Shown here in pieces: positions 1 through 6,782 of a stretch of 11,839 nt of DNA. Location: NCBI GenBank assembly GCA_002398515.1, contig DGZL01000099.1, positions 435 through 12,273 of the forward strand, read 5' to 3'. The translations under genes and the position numbers were made by a program. Within the stretch, counting starts at the first letter, position 1. Each line of letters starts with the position of its first letter. The notes under the pieces were generated by a model that did not search any database, was not told where the DNA came from, and saw only the letters and a program-made list of their open reading frames with translations. The stretch comes from Firmicutes bacterium UBA4981 (lineage in GTDB: Bacteria; Bacillota; SHA-98; UBA4971).

Positions 1-4
1 CAGA

Positions 5-12
5 GAGAGGTG
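5..12 (+). promoter_or_regulatory. Ribosome binding site of pepF
   Basis: GAGAGGTG ends six bases before ATG 19. It contains the upstream in-frame GTG at 10, which is therefore unlikely to be the real start. Confidence 0.7.
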
Positions 13-18
13 GTTTTG

Positions 19-1818
19 ATGGCGAAAAGACTGACTCGCGAAGAAGTGCCTGTCGAAGAGACATGGCGGCTTGAGGATTTTTTCCTGTCCATAGAAGACT
101 GGGAAGCTGCTCTCGGAGCAGTGGATTCTGAGATTGCCCAAGTGACCAGCTACAGGGGCCGGCTCGGAGAAGGGGCAAGCGTGCTGCTGGAGTGCCTCGA
201 GGCAGCTGAGAACCTTATCCGGAAGTTTTACCATGTAGAGCTGTACGCCAGTCTGCTTCTGGCAAGCGATGGAACCAATCCTGCCAATCAAGCAATTGCC
301 GGACGGGCTGCTGCTGCAAAAGCCCGTGTTGAGGCTGGGTTATCCTTTATTGAAGCTGAGCTCCTTAGACTTCCCGACGGGGCTGTAGAGCAATGGCTCG
401 CGACCGAACCCCGCCTGGAAGCGTTCAGACGTAACTTGGAGAAGATTGTCAGCAACAAGCCTTACGTTCTCTCCCCGGAAACTGAGGAGGTTCTGGCTTC
501 CTTAGGTGAGATCATGAAGGCGCCTTACATGCTCTACAACCGAACCAAAAGCTCTGACATGCGCTTTGAACCAGTGATCGATTCGACCGGCCGCAAAGTG
601 CCTGTTTCGTTCGCTACATACGAAGTGATGCTGGAAAAATCGCCTGATACGACCTTACGCAGAAATGCATTTCTATCATTTACGCGTGGCATTTCCGCAT
701 ATCAGAACGTTCTCGGAGGCACATTCGGCACGGAAATAAGAAGGAACGTCGTGCTGGCGAAAGCCCGTGGGTTCGAGTCAGCGACCCACATGTTCCTGCA
801 CCGTCAAGAGAGCTCACTGAAGGCATACACCAACTTGCTGGACATAATCCAAAAAGAAATCGCTCCTCACATGCGCCGGTATGTTGAATTCCGCAAAGAA
901 GTGCTCGGCTTGGACAAGATCATGTACTGTGACATTGAAGCACCACTAGATCCTGAATTTGACCCTGAGACAACCTTTGAAGAAGCCGGCAAAGAGATTA
1001 TCAAAGCCTGCAAAATCATGGGACAAGAGTACACTGATATCATCAGAGCGGCCTTGTCAGACAGATGGATCGATCGCGTGGACAACATCGGCAAGTCTAC
1101 AGGCGCTTTCTGTGCCGGCGCATACGACGCGCATCCTTACATACTTACGACATGGAGTAACCATGCGCGTTCCATGTTCACCCTTGCGCATGAACTGGGC
1201 CATGCGGTTGCAGATGTATTCACCGCCAGAAATCAGCGTTTCGCGAATATCCGCATGTCCATGTTCATTGTGGAAGGCCCATCCACATTCAATGAGAGAC
1301 TCTTGGCGCGTTATGTCCTGTCCCAGAACAATGATAATCGCATGCGTCGTTGGCTGCTCACGCAGGTACTCAGCACTTACTACCACGATTACGTCAGACA
1401 CATGCTCGAAGCCGAGCTGCTCAGGCGCATATACGCCCTCGCCGAAGCCGGAACGCCTATAACAGCTTCCGTGCTCTCAGCAACTCAGGGAGACATTCTC
1501 AACGAGTTCTGGGACGGACTGGTCGAGGTGGACGAAGGCGCCTCTCTGACATGGATGCGCCAGCCCCATTACTACATGGGACTCTATCCCTACACATACT
1601 CTGCAGGATTGACCTGTTCCACATTGATGGCACAAGCCATTGATGAAGAAGGGCAACCTACAGTAGACAGGTGGCTGGAAGTGTTGAAAGCGGGCGGCTC
1701 CGTGAAACCCCTTGAGTTGATGCACCGGGCAGGCATTGATCTTGAGGATCCTGCCACCGTCAGGAAGGTAGTGGACTACGTAGGCAGACTTATTGATGAA
1801 GTAGAAAAATCATTCTGA
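19..1818 (+). CDS. pepF: Oligoendopeptidase F, M3B family zinc metallopeptidase
   Basis: Cytosolic zinc endopeptidase that cleaves short peptides, expected to work in peptide turnover. Seen: the HELGH zinc-binding motif at residues 391-395 (numbered from ATG at 19), a third ligand Glu419 in VEGPSTFNE placed 28 residues after the first His, and a C-terminal HYYMGLYPYTYSAG stretch from about residue 517 that matches the substrate-binding Tyr/His region of M3 enzymes. The N-terminal third is helical and matches the oligopeptidase F N-terminal domain; the catalytic M3 domain covers roughly residues 200-585. The length of 599 aa is normal for PepF. An in-frame GTG at 10 lies inside the Shine-Dalgarno sequence GAGGTG (7-12), which is correctly spaced for ATG 19, so I choose ATG 19. 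It is convergent with the rest of the window and probably unrelated to it in function. The family assignment is secure; the peptide substrate is not known. Confidence 0.95.
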   Translation: MAKRLTREEVPVEETWRLEDFFLSIEDWEAALGAVDSEIAQVTSYRGRLGEGASVLLECLEAAENLIRKFYHVELYASLLLASDGTNPANQAIAGRAAAAKARVEAGLSFIEAELLRLPDGAVEQWLATEPRLEAFRRNLEKIVSNKPYVLSPETEEVLASLGEIMKAPYMLYNRTKSSDMRFEPVIDSTGRKVPVSFATYEVMLEKSPDTTLRRNAFLSFTRGISAYQNVLGGTFGTEIRRNVVLAKARGFESATHMFLHRQESSLKAYTNLLDIIQKEIAPHMRRYVEFRKEVLGLDKIMYCDIEAPLDPEFDPETTFEEAGKEIIKACKIMGQEYTDIIRAALSDRWIDRVDNIGKSTGAFCAGAYDAHPYILTTWSNHARSMFTLAHELGHAVADVFTARNQRFANIRMSMFIVEGPSTFNERLLARYVLSQNNDNRMRRWLLTQVLSTYYHDYVRHMLEAELLRRIYALAEAGTPITASVLSATQGDILNEFWDGLVEVDEGASLTWMRQPHYYMGLYPYTYSAGLTCSTLMAQAIDEEGQPTVDRWLEVLKAGGSVKPLELMHRAGIDLEDPATVRKVVDYVGRLIDEVEKSF

Positions 1819-2150
1819 GTCCGCACCCCTGGTCATCAGATAGCACAATGGGGTTCACCAGAAAACAGTCCGGCGTACTCCATTGTCACAGGGCCTGGAT
1901 TACACTTAGGATTAGATTACAAAACCCAGCCCCAAGGAGCTAAGAGGCTACGGCTGCATGGTCTTGCAAGCCGCCTCTGTCGCGTTCTTGGGACTGGGCG
2001 CAAAAACAGTAAAGACGGGTATGAGAGCAACCGGTATCTGCGTCCAAACAGGAGCGAATTTCAGTAACACCGAAGAGGTTAATCCTGAAAGCCCAAACAC
2101 CTAGTACTCAGCCCAGGACTGCAGTTATCACCGATTGTCGTAGATTATCA
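1819..2150. other. 332-bp convergent intergenic region, non-coding, rich in inverted repeats
   Basis: This gap lies between the 3' end of pepF and the 3' end of the minus-strand cluster. I see no convincing gene and no stem followed by a T-run on either strand. It does contain inverted repeats: ACAATGG (1845-1851) with CCATTGT (1880-1886), flanked by CCCTG (1827-1831) with CAGGG (1889-1893); the long nested stem at 1925-1998; and CAGGA (2049-2053) with TCCTG (2083-2087). A 48-codon open frame from ATG 1958 to TAG 2104 lies across the long stem. It has no good ribosome binding site at normal distance and no recognisable product, so I do not call it a gene. Confidence 0.6.
1925..1998. ncRNA. 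Candidate structured RNA element with a long nested stem
   Basis: CCCAGCCCCAAG (1925-1936) pairs with CTTGGGACTGGG (1987-1998), giving 11 of 12 pairs with one C-A mismatch. Inside it, AGAGG (1943-1947) pairs with CCTCT (1974-1978), then CGGCT (1951-1955) with AGCCG (1969-1973) and GCA (1956-1958) with TGC (1965-1967), closing on a six-base loop. No T-run follows on either strand, so it is not a typical intrinsic terminator. It could be a processing or anti-readthrough hairpin between convergent genes, or a remnant of a structured element such as the 5' domain of a group II intron. No intron domain V and no reverse transcriptase lie nearby. The pairing is directly visible; the identity is a guess and the strand is undecided. 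Confidence 0.3.
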
Positions 2151-2702
2151 TTATTCCTTGCGGTACTCCTTGACTCCTTGCTCATATAAATCGTTACCGT
2201 GTGCGTCATTGACCACTACTACCGGAAAATCCTCTACAGTCAGCTTGCGGATGGCCTCAGGGCCAAGATCTTCGTATGCTACAAGCTCTGCTGCTTTGAC
2301 GCATTTAGACAGAAGCGCTCCTGCGCCGCCAATGGCGGCCATGTAAACCGCATTATGTTTCACCATGGCATCCCGGACAGCCTCGGATCTGCGTCCTTTG
2401 CCAATCATACCCTTAAGGCCGTTCTCCATTAGAATCGGCGCATAAGGATCCATCCGTCCGCTTGTCGTGGGCCCGGCTGACCCAATGGCCATCCCCGGCT
2501 TGGCAGGACAAGGGCCGACATAATAGATGACTTGTCCGCGTACATCCATTGGCAACTCTTCACCCTTCTCAATGAGGGCTACCAATCTCTTGTGTGCAGC
2601 ATCACGTGCAGTGTATATTACTCCGGATATTAAGACATTATCGCCGGCTTTGAGCGTGCGTACTACATCGTCAGTCAACGGAGTGTTGATTCTTTTAGCC
2701 AT
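2151..2702 (-). CDS. Class I (Fe-S) fumarase/tartrate dehydratase-type hydro-lyase, beta subunit (downstream pair)
   Basis: Beta subunit (183 aa) of a two-subunit [4Fe-4S] hydro-lyase, corresponding to the C-terminal domain of single-chain class I fumarases. It contributes substrate carboxylate-binding residues to an active site shared with the alpha subunit. Seen: TARDAAH at residues 31-37, GPTTSGRMD at 77-85 (conserved Thr79 and Arg83) and IGKG at 100-103, all as in the family. The ATG start has GGGAGG (2713-2718 on the complement) ten bases upstream. It lies 41 bases after its alpha partner and is the last gene of the cluster. Its motifs are closer to true fumarase than those of the other beta subunit at 5151-5738, so fumarate/malate interconversion is the most economical guess; mesaconate or tartrate enzymes use the same fold. 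I leave the symbol empty because the substrate cannot be read from the sequence. Confidence 0.88.
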   Translation of the reverse strand: MAKRINTPLTDDVVRTLKAGDNVLISGVIYTARDAAHKRLVALIEKGEELPMDVRGQVIYYVGPCPAKPGMAIGSAGPTTSGRMDPYAPILMENGLKGMIGKGRRSEAVRDAMVKHNAVYMAAIGGAGALLSKCVKAAELVAYEDLGPEAIRKLTVEDFPVVVVNDAHGNDLYEQGVKEYRKE

Positions 2703-2743
2703 TTGATTCGTGCCTCCCGTGACCTATCATTATCGAGCAGCAA

Positions 2744-3610
2744 TTACAGAGTAACGCTTTCATGCGGACCTACATGGCAGTTGAGGTTTACCGCTACCGG
2801 AAGGCTCGCAATGTGACACGGAGCAAACTCTATGTTCACTCCGAGAGCGGTAGTCCTTCCTCCAAAACCTTGCGGCCCTATGCCCAGTTTATTGATTTCT
2901 TCAAGAAGCTCAGCCTCGAGCTTAGAGTACATAGGATGAGAATTATGGGAACCTACAGGTCTCAGCAAGGCCTTCTTGGCAAGTAACGCAACCCTGTCAA
3001 ATGTGCCTCCTATACCAACCCCAACCACTATAGGAGGACAGGGGTTAGGCCCGGCTTTTGCCACTTGCTCGATGACAAACTGCTTTACGCCTTCCACTCC
3101 GGCAGCAGGCGTAAGCATACGGAGTCCGCTCATGTTTTCGGCGCCTCCGCCTTTGGCAGCGACTGTTATCTTCACGTCACGGCCAGGCACTATATCCACG
3201 TATATGAATGCCGGGGTATTATCGCCGGTGTTCACTCTCTCAAATACCGGGTCGGTAACCACAGACTTGCGGAGATATCCGTCAGCGTACCCCTCTCTCA
3301 CGCCTTTGTTTATCGCGTCGTAGAGTTCGCCTCCGACAAGCTTGACATCTTGTCCCAATTCCACAAACACCAAGGCTACTCCGGTATCCTGACATGCAGC
3401 CAAGCATTCCTCCCTGGCTATCCTGTGGTTTTCGAGGATACGAGCCAGGACTTCCTTCCCCACACTGGATTCCTCTGTCTCAAGAGCCCTCTCAAGAGCT
3501 GCAATGCTGCCTGCAGGCACATTGCAGTTTGCGCTGATGCACATGTGCCTAACTGCTCTAGCGATCTTAGAGACATCCAACTCTCTCATTGCGTTTCCCA
3601 ACCTAATCAT
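2744..3610 (-). CDS. Class I (Fe-S) fumarase/tartrate dehydratase-type hydro-lyase, alpha subunit (downstream pair)
   Basis: Catalytic alpha subunit (288 aa) carrying the [4Fe-4S] cluster that activates the substrate hydroxyl in reversible hydration. Three expected cluster cysteines are visible: Cys73 in CQDTG, Cys191 in NPCPP and Cys278 in NCHVG. KGGGAEN (153-159) and GIGPQGFGGRTTAL (243-256) are family motifs. The Asp of CQDTG, linked to acid-base catalysis in class I fumarase structures, is present. Oddly, the last cysteine is followed by HVGPH rather than the basic W-x-x-R-R context of the other alpha subunit. Start choice is uncertain: ATG 3610 has AGGAGAGG only a few bases upstream, in-frame TTG 3601 has the best spacing to it, and ATG 3589 gives the common family N-terminus MRELDVSKI. 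It lies 79 bases after the prpD-like gene. Probably a fumarase, but mesaconase or tartrate dehydratase is possible. Confidence 0.9.
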   Translation of the reverse strand: MIRLGNAMRELDVSKIARAVRHMCISANCNVPAGSIAALERALETEESSVGKEVLARILENHRIAREECLAACQDTGVALVFVELGQDVKLVGGELYDAINKGVREGYADGYLRKSVVTDPVFERVNTGDNTPAFIYVDIVPGRDVKITVAAKGGGAENMSGLRMLTPAAGVEGVKQFVIEQVAKAGPNPCPPIVVGVGIGGTFDRVALLAKKALLRPVGSHNSHPMYSKLEAELLEEINKLGIGPQGFGGRTTALGVNIEFAPCHIASLPVAVNLNCHVGPHESVTL

Positions 3611-3618
3611 CCTCTCCT

Positions 3619-3657
3619 ATCTATTCGATAGATGTCAGCTTCTATCAGATGCTGACA
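3619..3657. promoter_or_regulatory. Two abutting inverted repeats upstream of the downstream hydro-lyase pair
   Basis: ATCTAT-TCG-ATAGAT (3619-3633) is a perfect inverted repeat with six-base arms and a three-base centre. Sharing one base with it is TGTCAGC (3633-3639) with GCTGACA (3651-3657), seven-base perfect arms and an 11-base spacer. Both lie between the stop of the PrpD-family gene and the ribosome binding site of the alpha subunit. They could be operators for a dimeric regulator, or RNA hairpins that tune expression or processing within the operon. I see no good -35/-10 pair next to them, which favours an RNA role. A further weak stem, CTTGC (3666-3670) with GCAAG (3679-3683), follows. 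Confidence 0.35.
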
Positions 3658-3689
3658 GAATTATGCTTGCGGTTTTCTGCAAGTGCCGG

Positions 3690-5078
3690 CTACAATGAGA
3701 ATACAGCTGAAACATCATCGGTTTTTTCCATGTCAGCAAGGCGCTCCCACAACAACCGTGCCTGAACACGGCCTAAAGCTGATTGCGCTAAATCAGAGTA
3801 CTTCTCATAGAGTTCATTTTCTGTGAGCGGATTCTCCGGATCTCCCTTAGCGTATCTGACTTCAGACGATAAGAGCCTGTCATCTGTCATCCGAACTTCC
3901 ACTCTGGCGCCCCATGCCTTTGGGAACCTACGTTCAAACTCGTCACCGATTCTGACTGTTATTCGATTAACCAAAGCTTTCGTAGGTTCATCTGACTCAA
4001 TTACCCTCTCGTCAAAATCCCGCAACCCAACAGTACCGTTCTGAAGTGTTCGTGCTATACAATAGGGAGAATGAAATTTGGCATCTGCTGTCAGACTGGG
4101 ATACTGTCCTTTCCCACCTGCAACTGCAACTGCAGCGCTATAAGTAAAGACATGAACACTGTCTATCTCAAGAGGATTAAAGTCAGGTCGGCGTGCAATT
4201 TCCCGGGCTGCATCTATCTGAGGGTGAGAATGCCTGCATGAGGGGTATGGCTTTATGGAGACATCACTGATTCGATATCTCTTCCCCAGTTCGTCAGAAA
4301 CCGCTGAAAGGTCGTATTGGGATGAAGTCGCTTTTAGAAAGCCTTTCTCTCCTTCCAGAATTCGGTGAGGACCTGTAAATCCCTTAGCAGCCATCAAGGC
4401 AGCAAGCAAGCCACTGTAGGCAGCCCTGCCTGGATGCAAAGGCTTTGATAAAGCCCCGTCCTCTAGAAATTGCCACAAGCCTGCAGCCTGTGTCCCGGCG
4501 TTTCCAAGCGCCCAGGACATGGCATTCTCATCGAGATTCAGCAGCTTTCCCGCTGCTGCTGCCGCTCCGAAAACCCCGCAAGTGCCCGTAGTGTGCCAAG
4601 TTTCATAATGAGCCTCGCCTGCTGCCTGACCAATCCTTGTGCCGACTTCATATCCGACAACTATCGCAGTTAGCAAGTCCAATCCTGAAACGTGCATCTT
4701 CTCACCCAGAGCAAGCGCAGCCGGAATCACTACAGCAGCCGGGTGGAACATGGCGCCCCTGTGGACATCGTCTAATTCAAGAATGTGACTTGTGAAACCA
4801 TTTACGAAAGCAGCCTGCAGTGGAGAGGTCCTATCCAGGTTCTGCGTTAAAAGCGTCGATACCCTGAGTTCAGGGACAACAAGGTCTGTCACGGAATAGG
4901 CGATTTCTGCCAACTCCTCCGTTGAGCCTGCTAGCGTAGCGCCAACCCAGTCTGCCATAAGTTCTTGGGCTTTCAATATGGCCGAGTGAGGTATTTCGTC
5001 TCTGTTCACCGTAGCAGTCCAACGTGCCAGTTGTCTTGTGGGTCCCATTTCAGGGGCATGTGTACCTTCAGATGCCAT
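3690..5078 (-). CDS. MmgE/PrpD family protein (2-methylcitrate dehydratase / aconitate decarboxylase superfamily)
   Basis: Cytosolic enzyme of the family that includes 2-methylcitrate dehydratase, cis-aconitate decarboxylase and iminodisuccinate epimerase; members dehydrate, decarboxylate or epimerise small polycarboxylates without a metal cluster. Seen, numbered from ATG 5078: ELDDVH at 101-106 followed by HP at 112-113 (the family's D-D-x-H...HP signature), WHTTGTCG at 161-168, KPLHPGRAA at 212-220 and IKPYPSCRHSHPQIDAA at 275-291. The length of 462 aa is typical. The in-frame GTG at 5087 sits on the end of the Shine-Dalgarno GAGGAG, which is eight bases from ATG 5078, so ATG is preferred. 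It lies between the two class I hydro-lyase pairs on the same strand, pointing to a polycarboxylate substrate shared with them. No PrpB, PrpC or citrate synthase gene is near, so a methylcitrate cycle is not supported here. Exact reaction unknown. Confidence 0.9.
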   Translation of the reverse strand: MASEGTHAPEMGPTRQLARWTATVNRDEIPHSAILKAQELMADWVGATLAGSTEELAEIAYSVTDLVVPELRVSTLLTQNLDRTSPLQAAFVNGFTSHILELDDVHRGAMFHPAAVVIPAALALGEKMHVSGLDLLTAIVVGYEVGTRIGQAAGEAHYETWHTTGTCGVFGAAAAAGKLLNLDENAMSWALGNAGTQAAGLWQFLEDGALSKPLHPGRAAYSGLLAALMAAKGFTGPHRILEGEKGFLKATSSQYDLSAVSDELGKRYRISDVSIKPYPSCRHSHPQIDAAREIARRPDFNPLEIDSVHVFTYSAAVAVAGGKGQYPSLTADAKFHSPYCIARTLQNGTVGLRDFDERVIESDEPTKALVNRITVRIGDEFERRFPKAWGARVEVRMTDDRLLSSEVRYAKGDPENPLTENELYEKYSDLAQSALGRVQARLLWERLADMEKTDDVSAVFSL

Positions 5079-5125
5079 GCTATGCACTCCTCAAAAAATC
5101 AATCCAATCTAATCCATGGTAACCC

Positions 5126-5154
5126 CTGTCTATGTCTATACATGCTGATGTCAA
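5126..5154 (-). promoter_or_regulatory. Possible weak internal promoter before the PrpD-family gene
   Basis: On the complement, a perfect -35 hexamer TTGACA (5154-5149) overlaps the stop of the upstream beta subunit. TAGACA (5132-5127) follows at 16-base spacing but matches only three of six -10 consensus bases. The arrangement could give separate expression of the last three genes. The poor -10 makes this a weak call. Confidence 0.2.
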
Positions 5155-5738
5155 GCGGACCTGTAAAGGGTATCTATCATCTTTACAGCTTTAGTCCTGA
5201 TATCTTCGTACATACTGTTGCCCCGGGAATCCATGGCAACTACCAGGGGACCGAACTTCTTCGCCTTCAAAACCCACAAAGCCTCAGGCATACCTAGATC
5301 AAACCAGTGGACTTCCTGAATCGCCTCAATTCCGTCAGCCAGCAAAGCTGCGCAGCCGGGAGCAGCCTGAAGATACACTTGCCCGTATTTCTGAAAGGCG
5401 CGGAGGCTGGATTCGCGCATTCCGCCTTTACCGATTATGGCCTTCACTCCCAGTTTTCCGACCATTTCGGCATAAGGCTCCATTCTAATACTGGATGTAG
5501 GCCCTATAACCCTTAATTCCCACCCAGCGTCGTTCTTCGTTACAACCGGCCCTGCGTGAAACACAGCAGCCCCATGGAAATCCACAGGCAGGGCTTCGCT
5601 TTTCTCTAGCTTGTCTTTAATCGTCAGATGCGCCATATCACGTGATGTGCAGATAATTCCCTTAAGATAGACCACATCTCCGATTTTCAGACCGTTAATA
5701 TCATCTGCTGTTAATGGTGTCTCAAGCACCTTATCCAT
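5151..5738 (-). CDS. Class I (Fe-S) hydro-lyase beta subunit (upstream, divergent pair)
   Basis: Beta subunit (195 aa) of a second two-subunit class I hydro-lyase. Seen: TSRDMAH at 31-37, HAGPVV at 61-66, GPTSSIRME at 79-87 and IGKG at 102-105. The Thr and Arg expected to bind the substrate carboxylate (Thr81, Arg85) are kept, but the second Thr is Ser and the Asp after R-M is Glu, unlike the other beta subunit in this cluster. The ATG start is well supported by AGGAGGTG (5748-5755 on the complement) ten bases upstream, which overlaps the stop codon of the alpha subunit. The 16-base gap and shared signal indicate coupled translation. Substrate unknown; the divergence suggests it differs from the downstream pair. 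Confidence 0.88.
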   Translation of the reverse strand: MDKVLETPLTADDINGLKIGDVVYLKGIICTSRDMAHLTIKDKLEKSEALPVDFHGAAVFHAGPVVTKNDAGWELRVIGPTSSIRMEPYAEMVGKLGVKAIIGKGGMRESSLRAFQKYGQVYLQAAPGCAALLADGIEAIQEVHWFDLGMPEALWVLKAKKFGPLVVAMDSRGNSMYEDIRTKAVKMIDTLYRSA

Positions 5739-5747
5739 TATCTATCT

Positions 5748-5755
5748 ACACCTCC
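5748..5755 (-). promoter_or_regulatory. Strong ribosome binding site overlapping the preceding stop codon
   Basis: AGGAGGTG on the complement is nearly perfect anti-16S complementarity, ten bases before the ATG of the beta subunit, and runs into the TAG (5757-5755) of the alpha subunit. This suits stoichiometric production of the two subunits. Confidence 0.6.
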
Positions 5756-6639
5756 TAGAGGATCTCTTCCCGCTTGCCGTCGGGATAAATCCTGATTCCA
5801 GCTCTCCTTGCAGTCCAGCAATGGAAGTTGATAGCTACGGGAGCAATAGCTGTATGCGTAGCACTGCCTTCGATTTTTACTGCCAAAGCTGTAGTGTCTC
5901 CTCCTGTTCCTGCCGGTCCAATGCCTAAACGGTTAATCGCCTGCAACAGTTCGGATTCAAGACTCGCGTACAGGCAGTCAGGATTTGTGTCATCCCACCG
6001 TCGGGTACTTACTGCCCTGCGACTCAATCTGCAAGCAACATCCATCTGTCCGCCTATGCCAATCCCTAACGCTATAGGAGGACAGGGAACCCCGCCTGCT
6101 TTAGTCACTGTCTCCAGGACAAACCGTTTCAACCCGGAGTAATCTTTGCCAAGCTGAGCTGTGGTGAAGACCTTCATGGCGTTCCCGAGTTCTGCGCCGC
6201 AACCCTTAAAACTAAGGATGATATCGAGAAACTCCTGTTCAGGTATATAGTCGAACTCAAAATTGGGAACCCTCTCCCCGGAATTGTCTCCCGGGTTCTT
6301 TCGGGTCAGAGGATGCACCATACTAGGGCGCATGTAGCCGTTCTTTGTCGCTGTAACAAGCGCCTTGGCAAACAGTTCTTTTATATTGCCGGGACGTACT
6401 TTGTCACCGAAAGTTATATATACCGCAGGGAATCCAGGTGATTGACAGAGAGGTTTATCTTTCTCCTGAGCCAGCTTCACATCATCCAGCATTGCCTGCA
6501 TCATGCTTCTGGCAGTGGGGCTGCTTTCTTTCTCTATCGCGTTTTCGATTATTCTCTTCACATCCGGAGAAATGTCTCGACAACACTTGACAACAAGATC
6601 ATATATGTCACTGTACAAATCTTTAGATTCCATTATCAT
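5755..6639 (-). CDS. Class I (Fe-S) hydro-lyase alpha subunit with atypical CQSPG motif (upstream pair)
   Basis: Alpha subunit (294 aa from ATG 6639) of a [4Fe-4S] hydro-lyase of the fumarase/tartrate dehydratase family. The three expected cluster cysteines are Cys65 (CQSPG), Cys186 (VPCPP) and Cys274 (HCWTARR); GIGPAGTGGDTTAL at 239-252 is the conserved glycine-rich loop. It departs from fumarases at two active-site motifs: CQSPG replaces CQDTG, so the Asp linked to catalysis is Ser, and KGCGAEL (145-151) replaces the usual KGGGAEN/SEN. An intact cluster site with altered catalytic loops suggests another substrate or stereochemistry rather than a dead enzyme. Starts: GTG 6645 lies inside the Shine-Dalgarno GGGAGTG; ATG 6639 and ATG 6633 are both possible, and I choose 6639. 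It begins after a 137-base gap from the M14 gene and is translationally linked to its beta partner. Confidence 0.88.
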   Translation of the reverse strand: MIMESKDLYSDIYDLVVKCCRDISPDVKRIIENAIEKESSPTARSMMQAMLDDVKLAQEKDKPLCQSPGFPAVYITFGDKVRPGNIKELFAKALVTATKNGYMRPSMVHPLTRKNPGDNSGERVPNFEFDYIPEQEFLDIILSFKGCGAELGNAMKVFTTAQLGKDYSGLKRFVLETVTKAGGVPCPPIALGIGIGGQMDVACRLSRRAVSTRRWDDTNPDCLYASLESELLQAINRLGIGPAGTGGDTTALAVKIEGSATHTAIAPVAINFHCWTARRAGIRIYPDGKREEIL

Positions 6640-6693
6640 TTTCACTCCCGTAGGTGCAACATAGCTTCTGGCATTTTGATGATATGAGCTGCA

Positions 6694-6714
6694 AACAAGG
6701 CTAAATGGCTTGTT
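6694..6714. promoter_or_regulatory. Inverted repeat in the gap upstream of the first hydro-lyase pair
   Basis: AACAAG (6694-6699) and CTTGTT (6709-6714) form perfect six-base arms around a nine-base centre, inside the 137-base gap 6646-6782. This is the longest gap between genes of the cluster. The repeat could be an operator or a small mRNA hairpin. I found no -35/-10 pair I would defend in the gap. A separate 11-base palindrome, ATCAGCCTGAT, lies nearer the stop of the M14 gene. Confidence 0.25.
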
Positions 6715-6782
6715 CCTGGCGATATTGACAATTATCTGTATACGGGATACTCGATCAGCCTGATGCTGTCCCTAAGGCGCTA

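Noticed and set aside
1057..1401. Minus-strand open frame of 114 codons inside pepF
   Set aside because: It lies opposite the conserved metallopeptidase core, and its translation shows no family features.
1958..2104. 48-codon open frame on the plus strand in the convergent gap
   Set aside because: No ribosome binding site at proper spacing, no recognisable product, and it lies across a strong stem; a second frame of similar length is also open there, as expected by chance.
1819..2150. Intrinsic terminator for pepF or for the minus-strand cluster
   Set aside because: Stems are present but none is followed by a T-run on the relevant strand.
3065..3631. Plus-strand open frame of 188 codons opposite the downstream alpha subunit
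   Set aside because: The minus-strand frame has clear fumarase motifs over the same bases; this one has no recognisable domain and is an antisense shadow.
3690..5078. Naming the PrpD-family gene prpD (2-methylcitrate dehydratase)
   Set aside because: Family motifs fit, but no methylcitrate synthase or lyase is nearby and the superfamily has several reactions, so the symbol would overstate the evidence.
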